64,000 nucleotides of DNA from Brasenia schreberi (lineage: Eukaryota > Streptophyta > Magnoliopsida > Nymphaeales > Cabombaceae), in the NCBI GenBank assembly GCA_036023115.1, contig JAYKKT010000086.1:14461501-14525500 (forward strand). The letters run 5' to 3'. Position 1 is the stretch's first letter. Every line of letters starts with the position of its first letter. The translations under genes and the position numbers were made by a program. Shown one piece after another: positions 20,341 to 33,800 of the stretch. The notes below the pieces were generated by a model, which was given only the letters and a program-made list of their open reading frames with translations, was not told the origin of the DNA and made no database searches.

Positions 20341-20759
20341 ATGACTTCATGTTGTAATAATGCCTCTTACGTTATATTTTGCAAAAAGAAAAGTTGTTTA
20401 AATATATTTTATTGTAAAAACCATGCATTGTGGAAGGGAGCCCTCCTTCCTATTGTATGACCATTATTTGAAGCCTTATGACCATTTCATTAACCAGGAG
20501 TTATCATCTCTCACTTGGCCGTATGAGTCGAATCTTGACTCGATGATTTTCTCTCACTATTTAGTGGTTTTCCCAATCGTATCACTTCAAGTTGTTCTAA
20601 AATACAACTCCCATGAGTTATCACCATTATGGGGTTTTCGTAACCAATACATTTTTCTTTCATAACAACTCAAATCTATGTTTCCATATAGTTGAAAACC
20701 CTAAATATATCTTAACCCCATATTGGTAATATATTTAGAAAACAAGTCTTCAAGTATAT
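20341..20759. other. Unassigned AT-rich stretch between copia remnants
   Basis: No domain or feature recognised. By position it could be 3' untranslated or LTR sequence of copia element B, but no second copy was found to confirm that. Confidence 0.4.
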
Positions 20760-22700
20760 CTTTTGTTATGAGACAAATATTTCATTATTTTTTACCATAT
20801 CATGTACATAATGATACATTATATGCTTGCTTTTCAGTTACCCACTCCATTGTTTATAAGAGTTATGACGGCATTATTGTTAGAATAAATGACAATTGAT
20901 TCATTAGCTATATCCAACTTCAAATTATGAATGAAGTGACTTATCCAAACGATACTTATTACAATCATACTAAAAGAAATATACTTAGCTTCTCGCGTAT
21001 GCAATGCTACGAACCTTGTTTCTTACATAACCAAGAAACAATACCTCCTCCAAATAAGAAAACTTGGTCAAAAGTTGATTTGCTATTATCTTTGCTTCCA
21101 ACAAAGTCAATATCTGAGTATCCAATTATTTTTAATTCATCTGTCTAATAGCATAATTTTAAATCTCTTATTCCAAAATCCTCTTCACGTAACTCATTGT
21201 TGCCAACCAAGATTACTTGATATCTACTTACAAGACCAACAACAAAGTTCATATCATGTCTCGTATACAACATAACATATATCAAGCTACCTATAACTTC
21301 AACACAAGGAACATTTGGTTTTCTTGTTCATCACTTAGACAATCAACTTTACTAAGCATAATCCCTTTTGCAACAGGTATACTTACAGACTTACATTCAC
21401 GCATTTTAGAATGCTCTATCACGAGTAATATTTATACCCAATATATAAGATGTCTCTTCCATATCCTTCATTTCAAGCTTGAAACTCAACCATGGCATGG
21501 TCTTGACAATCATATCATTGTCATTAACAATCAACAAAATGTCATCTATATACAATGATAGGATGACAAAGTGGCTCTCACTATTTCAAATATAAACAGA
21601 ATGATCAAGTTGATTAGCCACAAACCTAAGTTTATAATGGTATTTTAAAAAGTCAAATACCATTGACGGGCTAATTGCTTTAAACTATATAAAGATTTCT
21701 TCAACTCATTTACTATATCATTATGACCTTTAATTACATAGCATTTTAGTTATTTCATATAAATTGTCTTATTAAGGTCACCATTCAAAAAAAGTGGTCT
21801 TTACATCTAGTTGATGTTAATTTAAATAATAAAAAGCTATAATTACCAAAACTATCCTTATAAATGTAAATTTGATAACAAGAGGATATGTATCAACATA
21901 ATCTATTCCCTCCTTTTATCAAAAGCTTTTTGTAACCAACCTTGCTTGAAATTTTATATTGAGCTATCAACTTTGTATTTCTTTTTCAATACCCATTTAC
22001 AACCAATTTCTTTTTTTCCTTTTGGCATAACTACCAACTCTTACACTTAGTTTTCTAAATAAATTCAATTTCATCATTCATTGCTCTTACATAATCTGGT
22101 GATTCAAATGAGCTTATAGCCTCCTAATAACACGTTTCCTCAATCAAGTATGGTAGTCCTTTAAGTAAGACGAAGGAATTCATGGTCTCTTATGATCACT
22201 GAGTGTTTCAGTTTACAAGGAAAGTTCACTTGGTTCAGTTTCTATGGGCTTAAATGATCATTCATCAAGATCTAAAAGATTAATATCTATATTATCACAG
22301 TTTGTAAAGATATCATTCTTACTATCCTATAAGAATTCAATATTCCTACTTTCTAACAACATGAGGTCCTTATGATAGAACCAATATCATTTTGATCCTT
22401 TTGGGTATCCAGTAAAGATACACCTCAAAGATCTACCATTTAGTTTATCTCCAAATTGGTCTAGGATTTTTACATGTTCTATGGGGCCCCATCTTCGTAC
22501 GTAATTAAGGTCTAGTTTTCAACCAAACTACAAGTCATACGGTGTACTCGATATAGCCTTAAAGGAAATTCCTTTTAAGAAATACCTCCATATAGGTTAG
22601 CATGATAATTCTGGGTTAAAATGCTATCTTTGAGAAAGATTTTTTGTAGTTTAATTTTTTCTTATTTGTTATTTTAGATGCAAGTGAGGTTTTTTATTTC
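20760..22700 (-). mobile_element. Copia element B, integrase tail to RNase H
   Basis: Read on the minus strand, the copia order is kept: an integrase-to-RT linker near 22400-22500, RT blocks from 22200 down, the catalytic box as LYIDDILL near 21540-21560, and RNase H from about 21250 to 20770. Its sequence runs parallel to copia element A, so both belong to related families inserted in the same direction. Stops and indels are dense and no LTR was defined. The upper limit is approximate. Confidence 0.8.
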
Positions 22701-25700
22701 CTTTAAGACAAAATCTACACCCCTCTAAAGTTAAGGCCAAAGATATTCTTCTAGTCCATGTTTGAAAGTTCATGCCATTAAATTTTTTAGTTTTTGTTAA
22801 TTTAGAAATACATATTACGATAATCATTTTTAGGTATTTAGCAAAAACAAAAAATCAAGATCACATAATTTTAAGCAGTAAACATAAAACAAGCAATAAA
22901 AAATGAAATTTAGATGCCAAACTAAGTATGAATAATAACTAATTAATATGAATAATAACTAATTAACCATGCACTAATATACAATATCAGGAAACTTATA
23001 ATACTATTATGCAAATAGTTTCGAGCACATATATGTAATTCATAAACATTTTAGATACCTGATTATAAATAACCCAAGTTTTAATTAAAAAACTCAAATT
23101 TAAAATAGTTATGAAATTTTAAGAAAAGGTAGAGGGCTACACTGTATATTTCCTACATCATGGAATCTATAAAATTCCATGAAGCATATGGCATAATAGT
23201 AAATTTAACTAGTTCTATAATATAAAAAAAGTAACGAGGGTAGAACAATAAATTTGAATTGTATATGGTTTTGTAAATTTCTACAACAGTAATGGATAAA
23301 AATGTAATTTTACCTTTAAGACAGTGTTTCCTTGTAGTTCATATAGAGTGTTTCCTCATAGTTCATATAAATTATATATTATATAGGATACACAAACTTA
23401 TTTGACACAATCGTTATCCCCCTTTCCTTTGCAAGTCACATGGGGCACGAGTAGAAGGATGTGAAGTCACTGCATCTTATAGTAGACGTAATGAGATCTT
23501 TTATAAAGGATGACCATGAAGATGATATCGAGCAAAAAGTGAAGGGATTTTCGTAGATACACATTCTTTAGATTATCATCATAATAATGAAGTTGAGCCT
23601 TGAGAGTATCATGATGATGTAGATAGTGTAAAAATTAAGGGATATTGTAGAGAGTGATAGTAATAGTCTTTGATATTTCATGGCTACTCCCTAGTTTTGA
23701 AGGTCATATCGCCTACAAAATTTAACAGGAACAAGTAATTTTAAATCTTTAGTGGATGTATGTTTAAATATAATACTCATGATTCCAACTTACTATATAA
23801 ACGTAAATGTGCATATAATATTAAAAGAGGTAATAGCCCATAAGTTGTACAACATTTCAACAACATGAATAGTCAAACAAGGAGATGTAAGGTCTCACAA
23901 TTGGATTGACATTACATAGAGGAGTATGCTGGTTAGACATGAAGGTGATATACTATGTGTTGTTTATTGTTTTTATTGAGCATTAGCAACCATATACAAA
24001 TAACTTTCATATGTGATAAGGGGTGATGACTATCACCCTTGATAATATTCATGAAATACTTGGTCTTTTGATGAATGACAAACTTATTGCTTTGACATTA
24101 GATACTCGATTTGAAGTAAGAAAGACATTTTGAGTGTTGTGTTGGAGATGAACACTAGTTAAGTCAAGTTGGAGATTAAGTCTGAAGCCATTAAGTTAGA
24201 GGTGCTTTGAACCATATTAGAAGTAAGAGATTTGCACCCCAAAAGAAGGATATATTATATTTATTGTATCAATTTGGGTATACATTATATCAGAGATTTA
24301 CACCCCAAAACAAGGTTATATTATATTATTATATCGGTATATCAGGACAAGTCTAGAGATGGAGTGTCAATATCAATTATATATCTATTGACTCCTAATG
24401 CTTGGAGGATTGGTACCAATGCTTGAGGTGCAACAACATTGACTTAATTGTACAAGCAACTCAGAAAACCTCCATAATTAAGGCACAACAACTGAGTTGG
24501 CATACTACTCTACTTCAAGTAACAATTTGTTATTTATGCTTACTAAAATACTTTCATCTAGTTTATTTTTATAATTTAGCAACTAAATTTTATTTTATAT
24601 TTATAGGCAAAGATTTAAAAATATTTTTCAATCTTTAGAGTCAACAAGTAACCATAATGGGTTGATGGATAACCAAAAGCAGATAGGTGGATGAAAAATG
24701 TCTGTCACATAAATTCTCCTACTAATTAACGTACTTCGTACTGTATGCAATTAGATTTAATGATGGTAGATCAAGAAAGTTATCAAACTACGACTATCTA
24801 TTTTATTTTTATTAAACACATACTATGATGTTATATATATGTTATTTTTATCTTTCATTTATGCAATGTAGATTCATTAGCAACTATATGGTTATACAAA
24901 CTACTTGGACAACAATATATAAGTTATCGTGATACACAAAATGCATTCATTGTTTTAATGTTGTACAATCTTACATGCCTAATTAGATTGTTCGACAATT
25001 CTGTTGTCATCAAGTCATCTCAATTGCTCCAATAAGGCTGTCTCTTGCACATAGACTAGCAAAGCTCGATGCATGCAATAGTTGTACTAAACGAGAATAT
25101 ACAAACATAATATTGCTGACAATACATGCCTAATCAGATTGTTCGACAATTCTGTTGTCATTTTTTATACCGGTGAGAGTCTAAATTATACAATAGTTGC
25201 AAAACAGTTTGGCAACCTCTCTTCCTTTCTAATTTTCATCATTTCATTTTACACATACCTTGATGTACTAACATTTGACTCCACAACTCGCTTTAAATGC
25301 GTTAAGAGATGTTTGTCTTTGCAATGAGTTTTTGTTATGTCATTTGTCAAACTATACTCAAATTCACTTAATTTTCTTACAAAAGTATGACCTTTAATAT
25401 AAAGATCTATTAAGTGATTATTTGTCCCTTAGGCTACATTCAACTTCCAATAACTATCAACTACAACCTCTCCTATCAGTAAAAATTGGTATTCTATCTT
25501 CTAAGTGCCCATCGATTTATTATTTTCAATATCAACATTTCTACTCATCTAATATTTAACACTTTTTTCATGCCCAAGTCATATGTTACTTTTTATACCT
25601 TTATTCTTCGAACGAAGAATAACAATAACAATAACAATATTGTTGCTTTCTCCCAACATTTTCTCCTCACTCAATCAATTCATTCGGACTACAAAACATG

Positions 25701-27159
25701 TTAGTTATTAGAAACACAAGTAAATAATCAAATCTATCGCACTCCCAATCAATGAATGTGTCTTCAATTTCATCCACCAATGAATAAAAAAGTATATCAT
25801 TTGATACACCACAATTAAATGTAGTCTCATTGTCTATAGTAGATCTAGAATGTACTTTACTATAACAAACATTTTCACCAATTGTCATGTTTTCATAATC
25901 TACTTCATTGTAATAATTGCTTTCATTTGAGTTCTTTACCATTTTGTAATATATTATAAAAGATATATAAAGTGTCAAGTATATATATAACATGAGAAAT
26001 GTGGTTGTGCAGCATCTCCTAATAGAGAGAGACATGAGACACCTTCATCTCTTTCTAATAAGGAAGACGTGGTTGATTGTGTCTACTTCTTTTGAGAGAC
26101 GTAACACATCTTAAAGGGAGATGTGGTTGTGTCGTGTCTCCTACTGAATGGCTGACGTCTTTTCGAGTCATCGAACCAATGCTTTCTAAATCTAAAAATA
26201 TGACAGAAAAAATAAATATACAAGAAACCTATAAAAACCCCAAAATCTCTCTAAAAATCAACTTCCCCTTCTTTTTTCCTATTTCTTCTTTTCTGATGAG
26301 ATTTAAAAGAGTTCACTCATGCATTGTTCATTGTATTGTAAGGAGAAGACAATGATAGTAAACACATGAATAAAGTACCAATCGTTAGAGTGGTGAGAAG
26401 GAAACACTCAAATAAAAGAGAATGTTGAGGTAGTTTCAATGTTTTTGAAAAAAAAAATACATAGATAGTAAAAAGGATGTTCAGATAGTAAGCCTTGTAA
26501 TGTATGAGGGCCTTAGCTTATCGAACAAGGCTTTCTCACTCCCACAAAGTAGGAGGCAAGTTCCATCCATGGTGTGTATCCGTGTGTGCATTGGGCTTCT
26601 ATCTTTTTTCTAACAAAAAGAAATGCATGATGAAATATTTGACAAGGCTTTGTGACTCCCAAATTGGGACGTGCATGTACGTAGCTTTTTCTTCTCGTAG
26701 TAAAGAAAAGAAAAGCAATGTGAAAATAATGCACTAGCGGCGCGTGTTTGGCTATTACCTTTAGAATTACTCCTTTCTTTTTCAGCTTTTTATATGAAAA
26801 ATGGAACTTGGAAGTAGAGTATCTTATGTTAAAGAATAAGGGTAATTTCTACATCTGTCCTTGGTTCTAGAGACAAACCTAAACGCACTCTCTATTTTTG
26901 TGAAATTTGAAATCGTTCTTGCTCTAGAAAGCATTTAAATGACCAAAAATGCCGTGGTTCTATTTTTTCTTTTTGAAAGAGTGGTGTTAAGTTCTTTATA
27001 AAGGAAAAGATGGATTTGACTCAATTGTTCTTCATAATCAAAGGATGCAAAAGTAGATTCATCCATAATAAACGGCAAGCTTTATTGATATAATTATAAT
27101 AGATAAGAGAATGGGTTGAACCAGTAGTTCAAGACAAATTCAATGGTGTCAGGATTGAA
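22701..27159. other. AT-rich intergenic region without identified genes
   Basis: About 4.4 kb, very AT-rich, with no reading frame that resembles a known protein. I noted a 38-bp direct repeat (24973-25010 and 25124-25161), a near-duplicate pair of AGATTT(G/A)CACCCCAAAA segments near 24226 and 24294, and a small hairpin (AAGGGGTGAT with ATCACCCTT) near 24009-24030. It probably consists of old unrecognisable transposons. Confidence 0.5.
24973..25161 (+). repeat. 38-bp direct repeat pair
   Basis: The segment starting ACATGCCTAAT(T/C)AGATTG and ending TCTGTTGTCAT occurs at 24973-25010 and 25124-25161 with one mismatch. The sequence between them is unrelated. Confidence 0.75.
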
Positions 27160-27800
27160 AGTGAGCCGAGCTACTTAAGATCATACCGACAATAACTCAA
27201 ACACGAGTTAGTCTTATGGCGCCTGACATGAAGCGGGCTGAGCTCAAGCTCACCACTACTCGGCTTGACTTGCTTGTGCACCGGCTCGAGCTAGTAAGAG
27301 TACTTGAGGAAGCTGAAGCATGTAGGAAATGAACTACAAACAAACAATTTGCAGGAATACCTCAAAGAGGATGAGACTGCAAGACTCCCATCATTTACGA
27401 AAGGCTGAGTCTGAGCTAATGAGCTGTTAACAAGATGGAGCTTGATTGAGTTTGAGCTCAACATGGTTACAATACATGAACAAGCTTTATAGGGTCGGGC
27501 TAAAACTGGTCAAATAGCTTGATCATGAACACTAGATCGAGCTCGAGGTGAGCCTCCCTCAACATGCGCTAATACGTGCTTGCTTGTACTCAAGCTTGAC
27601 TCAGCTCAATTATACCCCTAGCTGGAGTTAGATTGAATTTGAGTTTGAAATGGTTAAACAATGGATGAGCGAGCTTTCTTGAGCTGGACGAAAGCTGAGC
27701 TTGAGCATGAAGATCGGAGATCTACCTAGCTCGAGCTGAGCCTTTGTGCAAATGAGCTGCGTTGAGCTTTTCTACACTCAAGGCTGAATTGGCTCGATCA
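27160..27800. repeat. GAGCT/AGCTC-rich degenerate repeat region
   Basis: The stretch is densely filled with short variants of GAGCTCGAGCT, GAGCTTGA and GAGCTGAGC on both strands, with no constant period. It has no coding potential. Degenerate tracts of this kind occur in plant intergenic DNA and transposon ends, but I cannot tie it to a named family. Confidence 0.5.
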
Positions 27801-28184
27801 CACCATTAAATGCTGTGTACATAATGACTTTGTATTCAGTTTAAATAATAATTCTGCTGTATGGATTATTTGATAAGGCGGTTTTAGGTTACCCTCAAGA
27901 GAAATTCTAAAGAAATCTTCAAATAACCTTTTCTTTTTTGATGATGGTAGGGTGTTCCTGAAGCACCTACACTCATACTCCCATATTTACGCCGCCGTTC
28001 GATAGGATTTCATCCAATGGTCTACTATATAAGGCACATTTTAACAAACTTGGTACCTTTACAGTACAACATATTAGTTCCTAAAATTATCACTTCCTAC
28101 AAATGGTACCATTTTGAGGATTATATGTGGCAAATAGCTTCCATCTTGCTAAAGTACAGGTTGGTAATAATTAATGTTGTCAAG

Positions 28185-28318
28185 TTGAATTTGGTTATCG
28201 AGAAGATCTACCACCAAAAATTTGTCACTTGTAGTGTTCATGTCATCGAGGAAGTTGAATTTGGTTATCTGAAGATCTAGCACCAAAAGTTTGTCATTTC
28301 TAATATTCATGTCATCTG
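28185..28318 (+). repeat. About 66-bp tandem duplication
   Basis: Two adjacent copies start with TTGAATTTGGTTATC, continue through GAAGATCTA(C/G)CACCAAAA and end with TTCATGTCATC (28185-28250 and 28252-28318). They differ at several positions, so the duplication is not recent. Confidence 0.8.
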
Positions 28319-28732
28319 TTCGTCCGGAGATGACATGAACGACGTGTTCGATGCCAGATCATGTGCAGTTAACAAGAGGGTGGTTCTCATATGCAGTTCT
28401 GGGAAGGGAAGTTTGATCGAATAGAACAATCTTTTATATTCCATAACCAGAAGGAGTTGTGCTCCGAACAAGATAATATAGAGAACTTTTACGGCTAGTA
28501 TGGTATGATTCAGTTATGAATATCCATGAGATTGTGATTCCTTTTCCAAGGTATCTCAATCATATATAGAAGAAAGGCCTCATAGGAACTTGGTCTGCAA
28601 ATACCCTCTATAGCATATAGTAAGCATAACCATACTATATCACATCATAAGCTATTCCTTTTTTTGATTTCTGTTTTGGTTTAGATCTATAAGTCTATAT
28701 ATAGAGCCCTAATGTCTAATGACGATCTACAG

Positions 28733-29381
28733 CAAAAGCTGGCGCAGATACTCTCACATCTCACAAAAATCGCCGAGGAGTTCAATGTGGCAGTCTACAT
28801 GACCAACCAAGGTTTTCTTCCTTTAACACCCACTTTTCTGCTATGCGGTCATCTTACCACTTTCAAGTCTGCCTTATTTTCTTTAATTTTTGTGTTAAAG
28901 CTGACCGGGTGGACTGAATTAACCTCCCCGTGTTAGCTTCAACAGTCCAATGGGGCACCCTTTTTATAAACGATCTGCTTCAGTTGCAAACTCGATTCAG
29001 AAGTATGGCGGAAACAAGCATGCCAGCAAAACCACAATTTCATAGGAATCCCTTTCCTAGGGTTGATGATATATTCTCAAAAGATTATAGTGCAACCCTT
29101 CAACCGTGAACATGTCACGGGCTAATTACCTTTAAGATGAAACGCGACATTAATCCCACCTGTTGAAGAAACGGTTGTAAAAGCAGTTTCGATTGACTAT
29201 ATTTACATTCCTTGTGGTGCAGTTATTGCCGATCCAGGGGGAGGCGTGTTCATCTCCGACCCCAAGAAGCCTGCGGGAGGGCACTGTCAGGCTCATCTTT
29301 CGAAAAGGGAAAGGCGAGAAGCGGGCTTGCAAGGTTTTTGACGCACCAAACCTGCCTGAAGCTGAAGCAATATCCTTTTGA
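28733..29381 (+). pseudogene. DMC1: DMC1 (meiotic recombinase) C-terminal exons, broken
   Basis: Two exons of the meiosis-specific RecA/RAD51-family strand-exchange protein. Exon 28733-28811 follows an acceptor (CTACAG) and encodes [18 protein letters not shown] then VAVYMTNQ, ending at CAAG|GT. Exon 29223-29381 follows GTGCAG and encodes [19 protein letters not shown], then after a break [10 protein letters not shown] and [16 protein letters not shown] and SDPKKPAGG distinguish DMC1 from RAD51. The split Val codon joins exactly across the 411-bp intron. Within the second exon 20 nt are missing compared with the family (the HVLAHAA part), which shifts the frame, and a stop follows at 29379. 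No ATP-binding exons were found upstream, so this is a truncated pseudogene or gene fragment. Confidence 0.85.
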
Positions 29382-30474
29382 CAATTTCTATTTGAAAATC
29401 ATGTTGCCATAGTCTAGCAGGTGTGCAATGAACCAAAACTTTTGAGCCTTAGCCTACAGTTGACCAAGCCTCTTTTTCCACAACAAGAAGGTTCAGCTAG
29501 AGGGTGCAACATGAGATCTTCTATGAGGCAAATCATATTAGTCACTCAGTTGCCCAAGCATATTCAACTTTGAAGTTCTGGTGAAAGCCGGAGCTGTAGT
29601 GCCAGAAGTTTCACGTCCCCTTGAAGAAAATCCTGACAAATCTTTTCGCCGGCTATCAGCTACCTAAGGCAAACTTCCTTTGTGGGCTTTGAAACAGGCT
29701 TGATGAGAGTAACCCACAAAATAGATAGAGGGTTCTCGCATGCTTAAACTTGTCCAATTTGACATAACTCACCGCCGATGGGTGTTATTACAGAGTGGCG
29801 TTCTGATATTTGTTTACTTTACTCGACACAAGTCTTTCAAATAACACCGGATGGCATTGCAGATGGGAAAGACTAAATTCAGGCGGACACCATCGGACGT
29901 TTTATAACAAAGTCAATAGCATGGAGATGTAATTGTTAAATTTTCATTCAACAGAAACGCTGAACAGCCGTTTCTGTAAACTTCTTTGCTTGTGATTTAG
30001 GTAAATCATAACAACCTCAGATGTGGATTTGTGGAAAGATGGACTCAAGATTTAGTTCAGTAGCTCGTGTTTCAGTTTAACAATGATGATCACAAACAGG
30101 AGTTGCTATCCTAGATTGGCAAGAAATCAAGCTTTCACCCTTAATCAACCCCAAAGCATTTTGAACTGACTCCCTAGCCTAGCGAGATGCAGCTCCGTGA
30201 TCGAGCATATACTTTTGAGATCATAAATGCAACAGTTTCAGCCACTGGCTTTGAAGGCAGAGGGAATAACGCTACTTGCTTCCCACACGCTCTCCCACAG
30301 GAGCTTAAGAACAGTAGATGGTATTGAAAATGTTGCTCATTAGGATGTAATGAACATTTTCATATCAGCTTTAATGTCGGAAAAGCTAGAGGCGGAAAAA
30401 GCAAAAGTGATTCCCATAAAATATGTGAGCAGCCTAGACCGTGGAAACATGGTTATGGGAGAGCAACTAGTCAC
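29382..30474. other. Unassigned spacer after DMC1 fragment
   Basis: No coding homology was recognised. The last DMC1 residues (QIT...KD type) could not be found here. Confidence 0.5.
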
Positions 30475-30590
30475 AAAGCACAAGCGATAGCTCACTTGAC
30501 TAGGGGGTTGACTCACAACTTAAAGGTCATGAGTTCGGTATCAGGGTCTGCCTTTGACCTCCCTATTGTACCGCCAAAAGGAAAAAGAAC
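30475..30590 (+). mobile_element. tRNA-like SINE copy
   Basis: Box A-like TAGCTCACTTGA at 30488-30499 and box B-like GTTCGGTATC at 30533-30542, with GACTCA and AAGGTCATGAG between. This is the same pattern as 7918-7990. It ends near an A-rich CCAAAAGGAAAAAG. It lies just beyond the 3' end of the AILP1-like gene. Confidence 0.5.
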
Positions 30591-30847
30591 GTCGTGACTA
30601 TCAAAACACAGCATGCATAGATGATTTAGATGACAAACGACATGCTTGCTATTATGAGTCTATGTATCCATGTAGCATAGTTGACACAAACAGAAACAGC
30701 ACTAAAAGTGGGGAAAAGGTGGACTACGGTTGGGAAAACTTGTCCAGTTAATATTATTTCGTCTGTTGCAGAACTACCAAGCAGATCTAAAGCAGAGGCT
30801 AAGAAAAGCATGAAATATTCTGGTCTCTCATGGAGCAAACCCAAAAC

Positions 30848-33800
30848 TCAGAACTGCGATGACCAGTTTGTGGCACTACCAACCCTCGGAAAGGCTGATG
30901 ATTCCTTCTTGGCCGAGGCATCTACTTGAAAATCAGCACCATATACCTGGCCTTGGCTGTCCACCCTCGGCATTGGCTTCAACTCATTCAGAGGGTGTTC
31001 AAAGCTTTTCAAGCCTCCAGATGTGGTGAAGAAACAGCCTGCCGGAAACACCGCAAGGGAACCGTGAGAAAATGCTCAAAGCATGAAGGCTATGAATAGC
31101 AAATCAGATTTTCCAGGCACGAGAAAATGGATGAAAACCCAGATGACTAGCCTCACCAGAGGCTAAGTCATTAGTCATGTATATCTGAACATCAAATAGT
31201 GACATATCACAACCAAGTTCATGGAGGTCACAACAGTACCAGCATCTAGACAGATGATTGAATTAATGGCTTTATGTCTGAAAGTAATCAAGTCAAACAC
31301 GTTACCTTTCAGGAACGATGCAAAAGATTTTCCACAGCCAAGTTTTAGGAGCTCTGAATCATCAGAGAAAACTACATGGCCATCTGAATCCGTGCCCCAA
31401 TAAAGTGGAACACTCCATTCAGCGTCCTGAAAATAACAACAGGTGCAATCACGTTAACTCTAAAGATTTGCCGAGTGAAGATCTAGTACAATTTTGGATA
31501 GTGCAACAAAGTCATGACCATTCCTGCCTGAGAAGCCTCTGGCAAGATACATTCATCCAGCACAGAAGGCAGTTTAGAGAGATGAGATCCACGTGATGAA
31601 TCATTTAATGAATCACCAACATAAGGATCCCAATCTACAAGTCTAGAAGTGAAGCAATTCATTTCATAAAGGAGAACCGCGTGATGAATCATGATGTATA
31701 CTTGAGAAGAATCCATTAAAAGTTCACTTAGGAAGCCATTCTATAGAGACAAGATTCGCATGATGAATCATTCTGCAAATCACCAATAATTCAAGATCCA
31801 AAGTGGTAATTGGCAACATGGAAAGTAAGACAAACTAAGAGAAATCCAAACAATGGTATCAAACTGAATTAACTACAGAAAACAGGGATTCTCTAAACAC
31901 TTTCCCAAGTGAGGGAAGCTTCAAATTCTTTCATTTTTCTCAGCTTGATGTCCACAATAATTCAACAAACAAACCTTGTGCATTCAGGATAATAGATCAA
32001 GAATTCCTTTAAGTATAACACAAGCAGTGACGGCCAACTTCTCACAAATTTTAATACATAAGATCACAAGGAGGGATTCTGACGAGATGCCCATCTACAC
32101 CTTTGCCACATTTATTCCAACGCTCACAAATATCAGTTGAACCAAGTAATTTCAGTACTGAAATATGACTTGTGATTTCGTTTCATTTCATCATTCCTTA
32201 TATAGCCACCATGCAAATCAGGTGCCAACAAGTTCAGCTTCAGAATAACAGAAAAAGAACTCTGTAGCAAGACAAAGAAGATAATCTTGTAAGGACGGAG
32301 GAACTTCAAACCCAGAAGGATCTTAGGCAGAGAGCTATCCCTGTCATGCAGAGAATTGACTATAAAGTGGAAATGATATTAACGGAGCAACTTCAAACCC
32401 AGAAGGATCTTAGGTAGAGAGAGATATCCCTGACATGCAGAGAATTGACTATAGAGTGGAAATGATCTTACCGGAGCAAAAGAACACGTACACCTAATTA
32501 GTTACCAAAACAAAGATGAGTAGGGTGCAAGTTCACCATCTCAACACAAGAGGGATATTAATGACCGATGCCCCCACCCCCCCCGTTTATGATCGGCTCC
32601 ACCATTCATCTTAGCTCTAAGTTTTCCCCTTCTCTGCAACAAAAGTATATGAGAGTAATATTTGTTCATCTCCATCTACCAAAGGTGACAAGATAAATAC
32701 CAGATATATATCGAGAGGCTATATGACATGCTTTTGTCAGCAGTTCAAATAAGAAACAAGTCAAGGGACCATACAGGCAATTCAGATTTAAAGAGGAGAG
32801 CCAATTAACGTGATGGGAGAGCCAAAATCAGAGAGAAGTGAAAATCGACAACCAAAAGACATTTGCTATCATGAGAGAAAGGTCACTAAATACAAACCAA
32901 AAGTAAGTCTTCTCTGCTCCAAGTGGGATCAACTACGTGAGCTTTTAGTGACCATTGTGGTCAATAATATGTCATGTTTGTATTCAACTTCAGACAAAGA
33001 TCATGCTTCAATTGGTTATTCTATTATGAAATCCAGCAGAATCTATATGCATTTGGATCTCTTCATTCTTGATACTAAAATTTAGAAAGTGGGACAGCAG
33101 TACACATTCTTTTACGTTATGAGATGCTGGCATTACACGTTGGTGCATAAACTAAAATATGTGATGTAGAAACTTCCCACCCATGCATGACAGATTGGCG
33201 GGCTGGGGTGGGGTTGAAAGGAAATTTTGGCCTGCGCTGGGCACATGCAAGCACCATCACACATAATGATTAAAATAAATGACCAAAGTCAATGGTAGAC
33301 GTCGCAATATTCTATTTACATGTCAGTGGTGCTTCCCTGCACGATTTTTTATACCTAGTCAAATGGCTGTTTCTCATAAAATAGTACATTTTGCTAGCCA
33401 TGGAATGCATTTGAAGATGGCAATGCATATTTTGAAATACAAATTATGAAATATTACCACTCAATAGCAGGAAAACGAAAATTTGTAACGAGAACAATGA
33501 AGTAGCTTCATGTGAGATGTAACTCATGTCCCTATTTTTGAAAACACACATGCAATACTGGAGGTAATCAAAAGCTTGGGAGTTACTCAAGGTAATCAAA
33601 ACCCAAGCACAAGGCTATCTCCTTTTAAGAATGGCATATACAAGTCACCATTTGCCATGCTTTTAGGATTAATAAAACCAAGCCTAAGCATTCTTACTTT
33701 CAAGGCAGCATAACCGAAAGGATGCATAATTTAAGAGCAGATAGTTGACATCATGAAATAACTCGAAAATTGACTGCAGGTTGCAGCATGCCACAAATAG

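Noticed and set aside
25667..26035. 122-codon minus-strand frame with acidic content
   Set aside because: No motif, AT-rich context with many chance frames, no flanking gene signals.
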